Source: an uncultured bacterium (GTDB taxonomy: Bacteria > DRYD01). Taken from it: a stretch of DNA of 64,000 nucleotides. Both the position numbers and the translations under genes were made by a program. The notes beneath the pieces are model-generated. The model had not been told where the DNA came from, ran no database searches, and worked only from the letters and a program-made list of their open reading frames with translations. Each line of letters opens with the position of its first letter. Positions within the stretch are counted from its first letter, which is position 1. The stretch covers positions 1 through 64,000 of the forward strand of contig CAKZQG010000004.1 of the NCBI GenBank assembly GCA_937139605.1. Reading direction: 5' to 3'. Positions 62,836 to 64,000 of the stretch are shown here, piece after piece.

Positions 62836-64000
62836 TTAAACACCAGCTTCTAGAACTATTCTTTCTTTTTCTAAATTAATGGAATCTATAATTGCTTTTT
62901 TAATTTCAGTTCTGGAAATAGGTCTTCCATTAAACTTTACAATTTTTTTACTTATGTTAATCCCCGTTTGCTTTCTTATTAATTTAGCTAATTGTCCAGA
63001 ATAATTCATTTCAACATCTATAATAACCTTAGCTTTATTTAAGATATTAGCTACTTCAGTAGGAAAAGGATTTAACAGAATTATTTGTAAGAACGCTAAT
63101 TTATAATATTGGTTTAATTCATCTAGTATATCCAATACAGGGCCCTTAACGCTACCCCATCCAACTATAAGATATTCAAAATCTTGAGGTCCATAGAGTT
63201 TATATTTTAATTCTGTTGGGATTTCTCTTAAAGCAGTCTCTAATTTTCTCATTCTTTTATCAAACATTTTATTTCTATTAACTGGATCTTCAGAGATATG
63301 GCCTAGTTCATCATGTTCATCACCTGTATTCCAGAAGACTACATCTTGCCCCAAAACAGCCCTTGGGGAAATCCCGTTTTCAGTAAATAGGAATCTTTTA
63401 TAAACTTTTCCATTGTTTAAAATTTCTTTTATATCATTATCGGATAACAAGTTTCCTCTATCTATTTTAACACCACTTAAATCAAATGGCTTAACAGTTT
63501 GGATACTATTAGCTATAGCTTTATCAGATAAGAATATAACAGGTAACTGATATTTATCAGCTAGATTAAATGCCTCAATAGTTAAATAGAAGCTTTCTTC
63601 AATATCTCCGGGGCTTAAAACTATTCTAGGGAATTCACTATGTCCAGCATGTAAAGCAAATTCTAAATCTCCTTGTTCATGTCTAGTAGGCAATCCAGTG
63701 GATGGTCCTCCTCTTTGATAATTAAAAATAACGACAGGTACTTCATTATTTCCAGCCCATCCTTGAGCTTCAGCCATTAAACTAAATCCAGGGCCAGAAG
63801 TAGAAGTAGCAGACCTAACGCCAGCTAGCGATGCACCAATAGCCATACATATTGCTGCTATTTCATCTTCAGTTTGAATAGTAATAACTCCATATTCTGG
63901 ATGAGCTTCTAAGTATTCACTTTCATCAGACGCAGGAGTTATTGGATAATAGGTTTGGAATCTACAACCAGCTGCTATTTTTCCTATAGCAGTAGCAGTA
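62836..64000 (-). CDS. 2-oxoacid:acceptor (ferredoxin) oxidoreductase subunit alpha (partial at window edge)
   Basis: The frame runs through an internal ATG to the window edge, so its 5' end lies beyond. TYYPITPASDESEYLEAHPE, TEDEIAAICMAIGASLAG and TSGPGFSLMAEAQGWAG are classic for the alpha subunit; NYQRGGPSTGLPTRHEQGDL follows. The enzyme, using TPP and CoA, oxidises pyruvate, 2-oxoglutarate or a similar acid to reduce ferredoxin or an equivalent. A beta subunit gene would be expected beside it, outside the window or elsewhere. Confidence 0.9.
   Translation of the reverse strand, partial: TATAIGKIAAGCRFQTYYPITPASDESEYLEAHPEYGVITIQTEDEIAAICMAIGASLAGVRSATSTSGPGFSLMAEAQGWAGNNEVPVVIFNYQRGGPSTGLPTRHEQGDLEFALHAGHSEFPRIVLSPGDIEESFYLTIEAFNLADKYQLPVIFLSDKAIANSIQTVKPFDLSGVKIDRGNLLSDNDIKEILNNGKVYKRFLFTENGISPRAVLGQDVVFWNTGDEHDELGHISEDPVNRNKMFDKRMRKLETALREIPTELKYKLYGPQDFEYLIVGWGSVKGPVLDILDELNQYYKLAFLQIILLNPFPTEVANILNKAKVIIDVEMNYSGQLAKLIRKQTGINISKKIVKFNGRPISRTEIKKAIIDSINLEKERIVLEAGV

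Overview
The window is very A+T-rich and gene-dense. Almost all genes lie on the minus strand. It reads as chromosomal DNA of a low-GC, flagellated, piliated, probably diderm bacterium. The evidence is a fliM-N-O-P-Q run, a PilX-like pilin-type protein, lgt, a lipid-A-disaccharide-synthase-like protein, an AMIN/amidase_3 cell-wall hydrolase, orphan nuoD, and the alpha subunit of a 2-oxoacid:ferredoxin-type oxidoreductase (an anaerobic trait). The genetic code looks standard: Trp is TGG and TGA is a stop. I cannot place the organism in a phylum from sequence alone.

Layout. 1-583: N-terminal part of an AAA-ATPase/PD-(D/E)XK family gene (copy 1). 0.7-10.2 kb: fusA, a TPR protein, rplI, small membrane proteins, marC, an unknown gene, orphan nuoD, amidase. 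10.3-14.2 kb: a large helicase next to an Mrr_N winged-helix gene that is broken in an A-tract. 14.4-22.8 kb: lipoprotein, GNAT, a GT2 gene broken in a T10 tract, glyS, metK, small proteins, rpe. 23.0-32.3 kb: accessory island with an M15 peptidase, three more AAA/PDDEXK copies (two disrupted) and a 1,099-residue pilin-like protein. 32.4-41.5 kb: lgt, coiled-coil and surface proteins, glnA, a YqeG-type phosphatase, DJ-1, fabD. 41.5-41.9 kb: a GC-rich structured element and a broken small ORF. 41.9-52.9 kb: thiN, fliQ-P-O-N-M, pyrG, NHL protein, pcm, pdxT, a PiT transporter, recO, wecB, a sugar transferase. 53.0-55.3 kb: plus-strand island with tRNA-Arg, a 49-residue metallothionein-like gene, tRNA-Gln, a frameshifted mini-gene and an unknown helical protein. 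55.4-64 kb: transaldolase, LpxB-like, SEDS protein, rnpA (broken in a T9 tract), a methyltransferase, prmA, trxB, oxidoreductase alpha.

The most unusual content is as follows. (1) Ten miniature palindromic elements (outer stem TATAAC/GTTATA, variable but self-complementary inner stem, usually a GTA apex) occur, as far as I saw, only inside two of the four AAA/PDDEXK copies. They resemble, by analogy only, the protein-gene palindromes of Rickettsia or the bypassed inserts of yeast mitochondria. (2) Four reading frames, including the essential gene rnpA, are each exactly one A/T short inside a homopolymer. In rnpA a perfect hairpin sits directly 5' of the T9 tract, the architecture known to drive transcriptional slippage. 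(3) A cysteine-cluster gene lies between two tRNA genes. (4) A GC-rich, pseudoknot-like element lies upstream of fabD.
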